This document shows, piece after piece, positions 46,601 to 54,306 of a stretch of DNA of 64,000 bases (within the stretch, counting starts at the first letter, position 1; every line of letters starts with the position of its first letter). The notes beneath the pieces are model-generated. The model had not been told where the DNA came from. It worked only from the letters and a program-made list of their open reading frames with translations, and did no database searches. Where the stretch lies: assembly GCA_900537125.1 (NCBI GenBank), contig UNRJ01000001.1, positions 62,001 to 126,000 of the forward strand. The letters run 5' to 3'. Source of the DNA: Rhodobacteraceae bacterium Alg238-R152 (GTDB taxonomy: Bacteria > Pseudomonadota > Alphaproteobacteria > Rhodobacterales > Rhodobacteraceae). The position numbers and the translations under genes were made by a program.

Positions 46601-48548
46601 GTTTCCCCGTGCAGGCAGTTACCCTGTTACGTTGCGCGTGGATGATGGTACCGGGGTGTCTAATGCACAGGATGTGGACGCCACCACGGTCATCATAAAC
46701 GCCGCGCCGGTGGCCAACGCCGGCGGCAACAAAGAGGTCTGCTCTGGGCAGTCGATCTTGTTTGATGCCTCTGCCAGCGGGGATGAGGACGGTGACCTTT
46801 TGAAGTACCTCTGGGACTTCGGAGATGGCACCCAATCTGATGTGATTAACCCGACAAAAAAATATGAAATGCCAGGGTCTTACCCTGTGACTCTTAAGGT
46901 GGAAGACGAAAGCGGCGGCCAGCGCGGTGCGGACTTGGATCGGATTGCCGTTATTGTGCGCGAGGGTCCAATTTCGGATGCTGGACCGGATATGACTGTG
47001 TGTGTCAATCAAGACGTGCGCATGGATGGCAGTGGCTCCACAGATGCCGATGGTTCGGTGAATGCATTTGAGTGGACGTTTGGCGATGGCAGTCGGGCCA
47101 GCGGGGCGCGCCCTGTTAAGAGTTTTGACCGGCCCGGAGACTATGCCGTCACGCTGACCATCACGGGGGATGCGATTGGAGATTGTAGCCCATTGGACAC
47201 GGATACGGTGTCCGTGCGGGTCTTGCCGGCGCGCAGTCAAACAATTGATGCGGTGGCGCGGGCAGCGGTGGCCAGTGACGTGAGATTTGCCGCCGTGCTG
47301 GGGGACGAAACCGGCGCAGGTGAGCCGGTGCGGTATGATTGGGCGTTTTCTGACGGAGGCACCGCCAAAGGCGCGGAGGTGGCATATGCCTTTGCCGAGC
47401 CGGGCGCGTATTTGGCCACGCTGACCACCACGCTTGAGGGGGGCACGCAGGATTGCGGTCAACTGGTTTCGCGTCACAAAATTACGATTAACGCGGCGCC
47501 ATCTCCGGTGGCGGAGGCTCCAGACCAGGTTGCCGCCGGTGTGTTGGCACGGTTTGATGCCAGTGCGGCTCAGGATAGTGACGGGGTGATCACGCGCTAC
47601 CTTTGGGACTTTGGCGATGGAACGAAGGCCGAAGGTGTTTCGGTGACACATCGTTATGAGACGGCTGGGCTTTATTCTCTATCGCTGGAGGTGATTGACG
47701 ACGCGGGCGTGGCCAACAGCCGGGCCACTTGGTCGCGAGAGGTGGTTGTCAATCCGGCGCCTTTGACCGGAGTCGATGTGGCGGGCGCGCTCTGTGCCGG
47801 TGTCGCGAATGACTGGGCGCTGTCGGTTGGCACCGACGTTTCGGTGGCCTGGGACTTTGGTGACGGGACCACAGGGAAAGGCGCCGCTGTGACACATCAG
47901 TATGAGGTGCCAGGTCTCTATCCAATCACGGTGTCTACCGATGACGGCAGAAGCTTGGCCAACTCAAATCAGTTGGAGCAGGTTTATGCACGGGTGAACG
48001 CACCCCCTACGGCTGATGCGGGGCCGGATCGTGTGGTCTGTCCCGGTGACGAGGTGGTATTTCGGTCGGGGGCCTATGATTTGGATGGCAAGATCACAGA
48101 CATGCTGTGGCGGTTTTCGGATGGGGTGGATCTCAGCGGGGAGATGGTCAGCCGACGTTTTGACACGGCCGGCCTTGTCACTGCCACTTTGATTGTGACG
48201 GACGACAGTGGAGCAAGCTGTGCAACCGGAGCAGATACTGCGGACATTTTGGTGAATTCTGCTCCTGTTGTCAGTGCCGGAAAGGATCGGACCACACCGG
48301 TGGGCGCGGTGCATGATGTACTGCGGTTTGACGCCACCGATGTCAGCGACCCGGACGGACATGGCGTGGAAATCAGCTGGCAATTTGGCGATGGCGCAGG
48401 TGGCTACGGCGCGGTGGTGCGGCATGGTTATGGTGCGCCGGGGACCTATACGGCCACAGTGACCGCGCAAGACAGCACGGGGCTGGCCTGTGGGGTTGCG
48501 CAAGACAGCGTGCAGGTGGAGGCCGTGGCGCGCCATGAGGAGCAGTGA
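43671..48548 (+). CDS. giant secreted PKD-repeat protein
   Basis: A 1625-residue protein with a signal peptide (cleavage after AKA, about residue 23). An N-terminal 300-residue region of unknown fold is followed from about residue 330 by about 15 PKD-like repeats of 80-95 residues. Each has a variant of DGSxSxDxDG, WDFGDG, PGxYxVTLTVxDDSG and VNxxPxAxAGPD. No C-terminal sorting signal, calcium-binding RTX nonapeptide or membrane anchor is seen. A GAGGAGGGGG site precedes the ATG, 13 bases after the previous gene; the stop overlaps the cyclase ATG. Likely an extracytoplasmic adhesin-like or sensing component. Confidence 0.88.
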   Translation: MNVLKLGIAVLSICGGWLHVAKAQDLAPPAEFGQLVVYGSAAPTREGDVDHKEVVFFSIPKQLQKRVYVRVFDPEMWGQHDFRYGGGGNSHTLYNVYGGEGARSAVALPTPVADGSTPIKLRREEILAPQPGKILRTAEFGSDAQTDQTWVSLGSVRARQGDVIGDRAWFRLEVIGADGDDGNGFNVDVSLLRDAHRRPDGLEMIAYQPTIRWPGSGPGTRVEFTAPKGDLTVQNFDGARGDLRLNRMYSDYALQASGQNVWASEIVAAGDLAGEDILSLTLQGGFETPNDVTLSLFDGDGHAVPVLMPPRLAPVPERPEALPRARELADCSSVAFDGSVPGADPLLAYQWDYGDGASSEEPVIVYSYGMPGTHDARLRVRLPGTRAARGAEAKVPVHVRVAPRAVAGDAVTVAPGEVVRFSGAGSLPSDSPITHYGWAFGDGAVADTLEASHEYSEPGAYRAVLRVMDDSPHPCNFGVATRLVTVNFPPVAEAGTDVRTIVGRAVSLDGAASYDVDGSITGYTWDMGDGQSSDGSHVTHVYQEPGVYQVGLTVRDDSGVANAASADQLTIWVNAPPIPLIEGPTDPVAIGQAVILDGSGSSDADGVILSHLWDFGDGAMGEGPVAEYAWANPGVYEVTLTVTDDSGTQSATQQTQFEMVVNRRPMADAGPDQFVTSSEVQFDGSASRDSDGQITRYVWEFGDGQALEGLSPRHFYETSGIYEVSLTVFDDSGAPQSSHRDTLQVVVNSRPIADAGPALTVAPGEEFVLDGGASVDPDGGVARFLWQFEDGRTQDGMRVSQRFDTPGVQRVLLQVTDDFVGGGAVDESEVLITVNAPPVAQAGPDLRVAPDETVRFDARSSFDSDGGLMDYRWEFDDLQAPLEAAVVERAWPVGGVYSARLVVRDGSGVANSTAQDNVTIWVNHRPEADAGPVIDTDRLLVTLDASGSSDADGDALMYRWDFGDGTPTVAGRQVSHVFPRAGSYPVTLRVDDGTGVSNAQDVDATTVIINAAPVANAGGNKEVCSGQSILFDASASGDEDGDLLKYLWDFGDGTQSDVINPTKKYEMPGSYPVTLKVEDESGGQRGADLDRIAVIVREGPISDAGPDMTVCVNQDVRMDGSGSTDADGSVNAFEWTFGDGSRASGARPVKSFDRPGDYAVTLTITGDAIGDCSPLDTDTVSVRVLPARSQTIDAVARAAVASDVRFAAVLGDETGAGEPVRYDWAFSDGGTAKGAEVAYAFAEPGAYLATLTTTLEGGTQDCGQLVSRHKITINAAPSPVAEAPDQVAAGVLARFDASAAQDSDGVITRYLWDFGDGTKAEGVSVTHRYETAGLYSLSLEVIDDAGVANSRATWSREVVVNPAPLTGVDVAGALCAGVANDWALSVGTDVSVAWDFGDGTTGKGAAVTHQYEVPGLYPITVSTDDGRSLANSNQLEQVYARVNAPPTADAGPDRVVCPGDEVVFRSGAYDLDGKITDMLWRFSDGVDLSGEMVSRRFDTAGLVTATLIVTDDSGASCATGADTADILVNSAPVVSAGKDRTTPVGAVHDVLRFDATDVSDPDGHGVEISWQFGDGAGGYGAVVRHGYGAPGTYTATVTAQDSTGLACGVAQDSVQVEAVARHEEQ

Positions 48549-50278
48549 TGCGGTTCCCGCTGCCGCTTAAGTTTTTCCTGTTTGCGACATTGATTGCCGT
48601 GGGGCCGTTGGCGCTTGTGGGCAACAATTTGGTGCGGATTGCGCGGGATGAACTCAAAAGTGCGGTGAACGAAGACCTCACCGGTGTCGCAGGGCAGTTG
48701 CGTGGTGAATTTGACAGCCTCTACCAAGGCCGTTGGTTGGCGCCTTTGATGGTGATCCGGTCAGGGGTGGACAACCCTGATCTGGATGTGTCGCTCAAAG
48801 TGGCGCTTTTGACCGAAGGTATGGCGCAGCTGCCGGACGTTGTAGCCTTGCAATTGAGTGTGGAGGGGTCCGACATTCCGGTGTTGGTGACCAGCGAGGA
48901 TTTTGGCGCGCAACTTGCGGAGATTGGAGTTGATCCGGTTGAGACCTTGTCGATCGGCAACACACTTATCGCCAATATTGAAGCCACCGGGCAATTTGGC
49001 CGCCCACTGATCAGCCAATTGCCGGACACTGGCGATTGGCTGGCCACGTTGGCTTTGCCGATGGACAGCACAATTGCGGGGCGCAGGCTCACGATGGGCG
49101 CGCGCATCAACCTCAGCACCTTGCAGCGCCGGGTGTTGCGGCACCCATTTGCGGCGCGTGGCGAGATCACCATTGTAGATCACGCCGGGCGCGCGGTGCT
49201 TGTGGATGCGCCAGAGTTGATTGCCGACCGCACCATTGTGGCCTCTGCCATGCCGTTGATTGTGGCAGGGGCGCGGGCGGATGCGCTGGAGGCTTACGCG
49301 CGACCCGATGGCACCGCCATGTTGGGCGCTTATGCCTTTCCTGAATGGTTTCCATTTGCGGTGATTGCGGAGTTGAGTGAAGAAACCGCTTATGCGGTGG
49401 TTACCCAAATGATGCAGCGTGTTCTGATTGTTGGCGGATTGGGCTTTGCGGCAGCCTCAGTAGGCGCGCTGATCTTTTCACGCCAACTGACCCGACCTAT
49501 CCTGAAAATTGGTCGTGTCGCGGATGCCGTGGGTGAGGGCGACTACTCCCAGCGGGTCGAAGGCGTAAAATCGCGCGATGAGATTGGTGATCTGGCGGGG
49601 CGGATCAATGTGATGGCAGGGCAATTGGGGGAACGGCTGGAGCTGATGAAGTTTGTCAGCCGTGAAACCATGTCCGCCATTCAGAACCGGGAGGGCGACC
49701 GTATGCGACGCGGCGGGGAGCGGCGTGAGGTGACTATGTTGTTTACAGACATTCGCGGCTACACGGCATTTTCCGAGACCGTTGCACCTGAAGAAGTGAT
49801 TGACGTGCTCAATCGTTACTTTGAAATTCAATCGTCAATTGTGGAGCGTCACGGTGGTGACATTGATAAGTTTGTCGGTGACGAGTTGATGGCGATGTTT
49901 GTGGGCGAGGACAAAGAAGACCGCGCGGTGCGCTGTGGTGTGGAGATCAAGGAGGCGCTGGCCGCGTCTTTTGGAGCAGATAGTGGACGTGAGCTGGCGG
50001 TTGGAATCGGCATTGCGTCAGGGGCTGTGGTTTTGGGGGCGATGGGCGCGCGGGAGCGTATGGATTTCACCGTGCTAGGCTCAACGGTGAACCTCGCAGC
50101 GCGGCTCTGCGCTCAGGCTGGGCCATGGCAGGTATTGGTGGATCGGGAGACTTGCGATTTGGTCGATGAGGGGGTGGAGCTTAGTGAGCTGCGTCCCGTG
50201 ACTTTGAAAGGCTACGCAGATCCAATTCCAGTGTTCTTGGCAAAGGCAGATACCAAGCACGCGGGGCAGCTTTTGTAG
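48548..50278 (+). CDS. membrane-bound class III adenylate cyclase with HAMP domain
   Basis: A 576-residue signalling protein. One membrane helix (about 8-27), a periplasmic sensor of about 260 residues, a second helix (about 290-312), HAMP (about 312-365), then a class III cyclase domain. Metal-binding Asp401 (LFTDIRGYTAFS) and Asp445 (KFVGDELMAMF) are present. Lys441 and Asp507 are the adenine-selecting pair, and Asn515 and Arg519 (VNLAARL) complete the active site, so ATP to cAMP is expected. Translation is coupled to the PKD protein. Confidence 0.92.
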   Translation: MRFPLPLKFFLFATLIAVGPLALVGNNLVRIARDELKSAVNEDLTGVAGQLRGEFDSLYQGRWLAPLMVIRSGVDNPDLDVSLKVALLTEGMAQLPDVVALQLSVEGSDIPVLVTSEDFGAQLAEIGVDPVETLSIGNTLIANIEATGQFGRPLISQLPDTGDWLATLALPMDSTIAGRRLTMGARINLSTLQRRVLRHPFAARGEITIVDHAGRAVLVDAPELIADRTIVASAMPLIVAGARADALEAYARPDGTAMLGAYAFPEWFPFAVIAELSEETAYAVVTQMMQRVLIVGGLGFAAASVGALIFSRQLTRPILKIGRVADAVGEGDYSQRVEGVKSRDEIGDLAGRINVMAGQLGERLELMKFVSRETMSAIQNREGDRMRRGGERREVTMLFTDIRGYTAFSETVAPEEVIDVLNRYFEIQSSIVERHGGDIDKFVGDELMAMFVGEDKEDRAVRCGVEIKEALAASFGADSGRELAVGIGIASGAVVLGAMGARERMDFTVLGSTVNLAARLCAQAGPWQVLVDRETCDLVDEGVELSELRPVTLKGYADPIPVFLAKADTKHAGQLL

Positions 50279-50334
50279 TTTCGATAAATGTCCTGAGGGG
50301 GCCCATTGCCGATCTAACCGTGGGCTAGGCTCAA

Positions 50335-50658
50335 TTATTCAGTCACCGTTGCGCCAAATGCGCCATTGGACAAGATGATCTCCTGGCGCAATGCGCCCGT
50401 GATGCGGTCGTGGATCAGGATGCGATTGTCGCTGGTGACAATCGCCATCCAACCGTCCCCCATGGTCACCGCTTGCGCCTCGACTCCCGCGTCCAATGTG
50501 AGGTTTTCCGGCAGGATTGGGCCATCGTCACGGAAGCGCATGACAATCAGTGCAACCACCGTTACAAGCCCGACCATCATCACCACCGTCAGCCCTGTCA
50601 CCAGCAGGCGCAGGAAGCGCAGGTTGGCAGGTTCAATTGGTTCCGGAGACTCATCCAT
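50335..50658 (-). CDS. single-pass membrane protein (DUF6476-like)
   Basis: A 107-residue protein with one transmembrane helix (about 17-40, LLVTGLTVVMMVGLVTVVAL) and a C-terminal periplasmic domain with WMAIVTSDNRILIHDRITG. Size, topology and position next to an RluD-type gene match DUF6476 proteins of Rhodobacterales; I am moderately sure of the name. Its ATG overlaps the divergent pseudouridine synthase ATG at 50656-50659. Confidence 0.75.
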   Translation of the reverse strand: MDESPEPIEPANLRFLRLLVTGLTVVMMVGLVTVVALIVMRFRDDGPILPENLTLDAGVEAQAVTMGDGWMAIVTSDNRILIHDRITGALRQEIILSNGAFGATVTE

Positions 50659-51688
50659 GGCAGAGGCCCTTGTAGAATTTGTGATCGCGGACAATCCGCC
50701 CAAGCGCCTTGATAAGGCGCTTTCTCGGGATGTGCCAGTGGAAGCGAGCTTAAGCCGCACAAGGCTGGCCAAGCTGATCGCCCAAGGCAGTGTTACGCTG
50801 GATGGCGGCGTGGTCACTGACCCTAAGCACAAGGTCGCAGGTGGCGAAGCCGTGGTGATCATGGTGCCCGTGGCGGAAGACAGCCACATTGGGCCAGAAG
50901 ATATTCCGCTGGAGGTGATCTGGGAAGACGACGACCTCATTGTGATCAGCAAGCCTGCTGGCATGGTGGTGCATCCGGCGCCTGGTACCCCCAATGGCAC
51001 GCTGGTGAACGCGTTGCTGCATCACTGCGGCGATACGCTGTCTGGTGTGGGCGGCATGAAACGTCCGGGCATTGTGCATCGCATCGACAAAGAGACCAGC
51101 GGCCTGCTGGTCGTGGCCAAAACCGACGCCGCCCATCAGGGGCTTGCGGCGCAATTTGAGGCGCATACCGTTGAGCGATATTATCAGGCGGTGTGTTACG
51201 GGGTGCCAGACGCCAACGATCCACGCTTGCGCGGCGTGCGTGGGGTGAATTTTGAACCGGGCAATATCATGAAGGTCACAACCCATCTGGCGCGGCACAA
51301 AACTGACCGGCAACGACAGGCGGTGTTGTTCGAAGGCGGACGCCATGCGGTTACGCGCGTGCGGATTGTAGAGCCGCTCGGCGATCCGGCGGTGGCCTGT
51401 TTGGTGGAATGCTGGCTCGAAACCGGGCGCACACACCAAATTCGCGTGCACATGACCCACGCCGGACACGGGTTGATTGGTGACCCGGTGTATGGAGGAC
51501 GGCGCAAACTGGCGGAGAAAGCCATTGGCCCCAAAGGTGTCGCTGCGGCCAAGTCTTTTTCCCGACAGGCGCTGCATGCGGCCGTATTGGGGTTTGAGCA
51601 TCCGGTGACCGGCGAGGACTTGAGGTTTGAAGCGCCATTGCCAGACGACATGGCGCAATTGATCGCGGATTTGCAGGGTTCCCAATAA
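50657..51688 (+). CDS. RluA family pseudouridine synthase (RluD-type)
   Basis: A 343-residue enzyme. The N-terminal S4 domain (RTRLAKLIAQGSVTLDGGVV) is followed by the synthase core with the catalytic Asp in PGIVHRIDKETSGLLVVAKT and the C-terminal ETGRTHQIRVHMTHAGHGLIGDPVYG. It modifies uridines in 23S rRNA if truly RluD. The ATG overlaps the divergent gene's start; a GTG about 24 bases downstream is an alternative that would leave a shared leader. Confidence 0.92.
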   Translation: MAEALVEFVIADNPPKRLDKALSRDVPVEASLSRTRLAKLIAQGSVTLDGGVVTDPKHKVAGGEAVVIMVPVAEDSHIGPEDIPLEVIWEDDDLIVISKPAGMVVHPAPGTPNGTLVNALLHHCGDTLSGVGGMKRPGIVHRIDKETSGLLVVAKTDAAHQGLAAQFEAHTVERYYQAVCYGVPDANDPRLRGVRGVNFEPGNIMKVTTHLARHKTDRQRQAVLFEGGRHAVTRVRIVEPLGDPAVACLVECWLETGRTHQIRVHMTHAGHGLIGDPVYGGRRKLAEKAIGPKGVAAAKSFSRQALHAAVLGFEHPVTGEDLRFEAPLPDDMAQLIADLQGSQ

Positions 51689-51710
51689 GCGATTCTTTGC
51701 GATTGGAAAT

Positions 51711-51752
51711 GCGACTTGGCAGATGGCCACACAACCGACGCCAAGTCGCTTT
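51711..51752. terminator. bidirectional terminator-like hairpin between convergent genes
   Basis: GCGACTTGGC at 51711-51720 and its exact complement at 51740-51749 form a 10-bp stem with a 19-base loop, followed by TTT on the plus strand. Confidence 0.6.
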
Positions 51753-51756
51753 GACA

Positions 51757-52155
51757 TCACTTTGGGAGAGGCATGACGTTGGTCACGGTTTCGCGAAAGA
51801 AATCTACTTGGCCGTTGGTCTCATGTGAAATGATGTAAGTGATGCTGTTGCACAGGCAGTCGCGGATTCCGTAAAAAAACTCCTGCTCAAAGGTGGTCAT
51901 AACCCAGCCAGATAGATCTAACGGTGTGCTTATGATGCGTATGGCTTTGGTGCCTTGTGGAAACACCTCTTTGGCGAGGCGTTGCAATAGCGGCCCCATC
52001 GCGTCCAGGCCCTGGCCGGATTGCCAGCTGACATCCGCGTCGTCGTGAAAATGATCGATGCGGAAGTCGATGTCTGCGGACATGTGGGTGAGTAAAGTGG
52101 GGTCACCGGCGGCAAATTTCTGAAGCAGGGTTTCGATGGCTGTAGGGGTGGTCAT
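51757..52155 (-). CDS. SnoaL-like / NTF2-like protein
   Basis: A 132-residue protein with the NTF2-like pattern (IETLLQKFAAGDPTLLTHMSADIDFRIDH) and a Trp- and Phe-rich sheet. Such proteins are small-molecule binding or isomerase folds; the substrate cannot be predicted. It starts after GGAGATCC and is divergent from a LysR gene 98 bases away, which may regulate it. Confidence 0.7.
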   Translation of the reverse strand: MTTPTAIETLLQKFAAGDPTLLTHMSADIDFRIDHFHDDADVSWQSGQGLDAMGPLLQRLAKEVFPQGTKAIRIISTPLDLSGWVMTTFEQEFFYGIRDCLCNSITYIISHETNGQVDFFRETVTNVMPLPK

Positions 52156-52253
52156 GTTGGATCTCCGTAAATGCGTGTCATTACAGTGGAAATCGCAGAG
52201 ATTTTTGCTATAAACAATTCAGGCGAATCTTATGGGGTGTATAGGCAGTGGCT

Positions 52254-53081
52254 ATGATTGAGCTGACTCCTTTGACCTATTTCAAAAGCGCGTTTGAGAC
52301 CGGCTCCTTTAGTGGTGCAGCCCGTGCCAACGGCGTGCGTCAACCAAGCGTGTCTACGGCAATTCAAAAGTTGGAGGAGACGCTCGGGGGCGCGGTCTTT
52401 CTGAGAGAACGGCGGGGGTTGGTGGCAACCGAACTAGGCAACAGCCTTTATGCCGAAATCTCGGAGCCAGTTCAGAGGCTTGCCGGCGTGGCAGAGCGGT
52501 TGCGGCCCAAACCGCGCCAAACGTTGCGTATATTTTGCCAGCCGGACATTCTGGTGGCTCCTTATGTGCCTCTGTTGCGCCGATTGCGCCAGAGCGTGCC
52601 GGAATTGGTTTTGGCTTTCTGTGACAGCGCTGAAGATGCGGAAGTTGGGCTTGTCTCAAACCGCTGTTGTCCCCCAGGCCATACTTTTGAAATGCTGCGC
52701 GAAGAGGTCTATGGCGTGGCGGTTGCCAGGGATCATGAATTGGCCCAAGCTCAGTCTTTGAAATTGGGCGATATCGCGCACGAACCGCGGATCGACCGCC
52801 CGTACTGCCCCGAAGCCAACCGTTTGCAGGGGTTGGAAGCGGAGGCAGAAATCGCACCCGCACAGGCAACCAATGACCAGCAAGTTCTTGATTTGGTGGC
52901 GGCCGGTCTGGGCATTGCGTTTGTGCCTTTGTCACACGGTGAGGCCCATGCGGGCATTGTTGTGCGGCCGGTGCAGCAGGTGCAGGATATTCGGCGGATT
53001 GTGGGTGTGTCCGCCCGCAAAACCGTGTTTGCGCAGGATATTGCCCAACGGATTTGCGCTCTGTTCAGGCAAGACGGATAA
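52254..53081 (+). CDS. LysR family transcriptional regulator
   Basis: A 275-residue regulator. The helix-turn-helix is TPLTYFKSAFETGSFSGAARANGVRQPSVSTAIQKLEETLG; the effector domain follows from about residue 85. ATG 52254 is preferred over a GTG two codons upstream. It is divergent from the SnoaL-like gene, the usual layout for a LysR target. The effector is unknown. Confidence 0.88.
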   Translation: MIELTPLTYFKSAFETGSFSGAARANGVRQPSVSTAIQKLEETLGGAVFLRERRGLVATELGNSLYAEISEPVQRLAGVAERLRPKPRQTLRIFCQPDILVAPYVPLLRRLRQSVPELVLAFCDSAEDAEVGLVSNRCCPPGHTFEMLREEVYGVAVARDHELAQAQSLKLGDIAHEPRIDRPYCPEANRLQGLEAEAEIAPAQATNDQQVLDLVAAGLGIAFVPLSHGEAHAGIVVRPVQQVQDIRRIVGVSARKTVFAQDIAQRICALFRQDG

Positions 53082-53207
53082 CACGTGGCGCCAGTGGCGC
53101 TGCTTTACCGTTGCAACAATGCGCACATGGTTGTGAGAGTGAGTGACAGGCATGGCTTGGCGTGGCAAAAAACCTTACTCTAGAAGTCAGAAATTTGCGC
53201 GTGCTGG

Positions 53208-53235
53208 TTGAAACCTTCTGTTAGCGTCCTACATT
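53208..53235 (+). promoter_or_regulatory. candidate promoter for rpoH
   Basis: TTGAAA (53208-53213) and TACATT (53230-53235) are separated by 16 bases and lie about 65 bases upstream of the rpoH start. The CCTACAT overlap with the -10 could also fit a heat-shock sigma promoter, so the sigma factor used is open. Confidence 0.45.
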
Positions 53236-53300
53236 GATGTTAACGACATAAACATACGCCCAAGACAATCAGCGTAAGACAGACAAGGGAGGCATTCGCC

Positions 53301-54197
53301 ATGAGCAATTACAAAAATCTGCCGGCACCCACACCAGAAGGTGGTCTCAACCGGTATCTCCAGGAAATCCGCAAATTCCCGCTTTTGGAGCCGGAAGAAG
53401 AGTACATGTTGGCCAAGCGCTGGGTAGAAGAGCAAGACGCAGATTCTGCCCATAGAATGGTGACGTCTCACCTGCGACTGGCGGCGAAAATCGCCATGGG
53501 ATACCGCGGCTATGGCTTGCCGCAGGCTGAGGTGATTTCGGAAGCAAATGTGGGCCTGATGCAGGCTGTGAAGAAGTTTGACCCGGAAAAAGGCTTCCGT
53601 TTGGCAACCTATGCCATGTGGTGGATCCGCGCGAGCATTCAGGAATATGTGCTGCGCAGCTGGTCCATGGTGAAGCTCGGAACCACGTCGGCGCAGAAGA
53701 AGTTGTTCTTCAACCTGCGCAAGGCAAAAGCCCGTATTGGCGCGCTGGAAGATGGCGATTTGCGTCCGGAAAACGTACAGCGCATTGCCACCGATCTTGG
53801 GGTGACCGAGAAAGAGGTGATCTCGATGAACCGGCGCATGTCTGGCGGCGATGCTTCGCTGAACGCGCAGGTTGGCTCTGATGGTGAAGGCACCATGGAG
53901 TGGCAGGATTGGCTGGAGGATGAAACCGCCAACCAAGCCGCAGACTATGAGGCCAAAGACGAGCTGGATGCCCGTCGTGAGCTGCTGGTCGAAGCGATGG
54001 AGGTGCTCAATGATCGGGAGAAAGACATCTTGAATCAACGCCGTTTGAAAGAGAAAGCGGTGACGCTCGAAGATCTTAGCGGTCAATACTCTGTGAGCCG
54101 TGAACGTATCCGTCAAATTGAGGTGCGGGCGTTTGAGAAGTTGCAAAAGCGGATGCGGGAGCTGGCTGCGACCCGTGGGATGCTGAGCACCCACTGA
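53301..54197 (+). CDS. rpoH: RNA polymerase heat-shock sigma factor RpoH (sigma-32)
   Basis: A 298-residue alternative sigma factor. Region 2 (AKIAMGYRGYGLPQAEVISEANVGLMQAVKKFDPEKGFRLATYAMWWIRASIQEYVLRSWSMVK) spans about 55-130, the RpoH-box region follows, and region 4 ([26 protein letters not shown]) is near residues 255-285. It directs heat-shock transcription. The start follows an AAGGGAGG ribosome-binding site. A strong terminator follows. Confidence 0.95.
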   Translation: MSNYKNLPAPTPEGGLNRYLQEIRKFPLLEPEEEYMLAKRWVEEQDADSAHRMVTSHLRLAAKIAMGYRGYGLPQAEVISEANVGLMQAVKKFDPEKGFRLATYAMWWIRASIQEYVLRSWSMVKLGTTSAQKKLFFNLRKAKARIGALEDGDLRPENVQRIATDLGVTEKEVISMNRRMSGGDASLNAQVGSDGEGTMEWQDWLEDETANQAADYEAKDELDARRELLVEAMEVLNDREKDILNQRRLKEKAVTLEDLSGQYSVSRERIRQIEVRAFEKLQKRMRELAATRGMLSTH

Positions 54198-54217
54198 CGA
54201 CGATCTGTTTGACATGC

Positions 54218-54254
54218 AAAGCCTCCGTTGATGAAGGTCAGCGGAGGCTTTTGC
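54218..54254 (+). terminator. Rho-independent terminator after rpoH
   Basis: AAAGCCTCCG (54218-54227) pairs with CGGAGGCTTT (54242-54251), 14-base loop, followed by a T-run. Confidence 0.85.
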
Positions 54255-54306
54255 TTGTGCCCAGAGTGCAAGGAGGTAGGGTAACCTTCAAAATGGGAGC
54301 GCTATC

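Noticed and set aside
45846-47651. 601-codon antisense open frame within the PKD gene
   Set aside because: It mirrors the GC-rich, repetitive codons of the PKD repeats and shows no domain or start signal.
43671-48548. CRISPR-like or short tandem DNA repeats
   Set aside because: The periodicity is at the protein level (PKD domains); DNA copies are strongly diverged and no spacer pattern exists. No CRISPR array was seen anywhere in the window.
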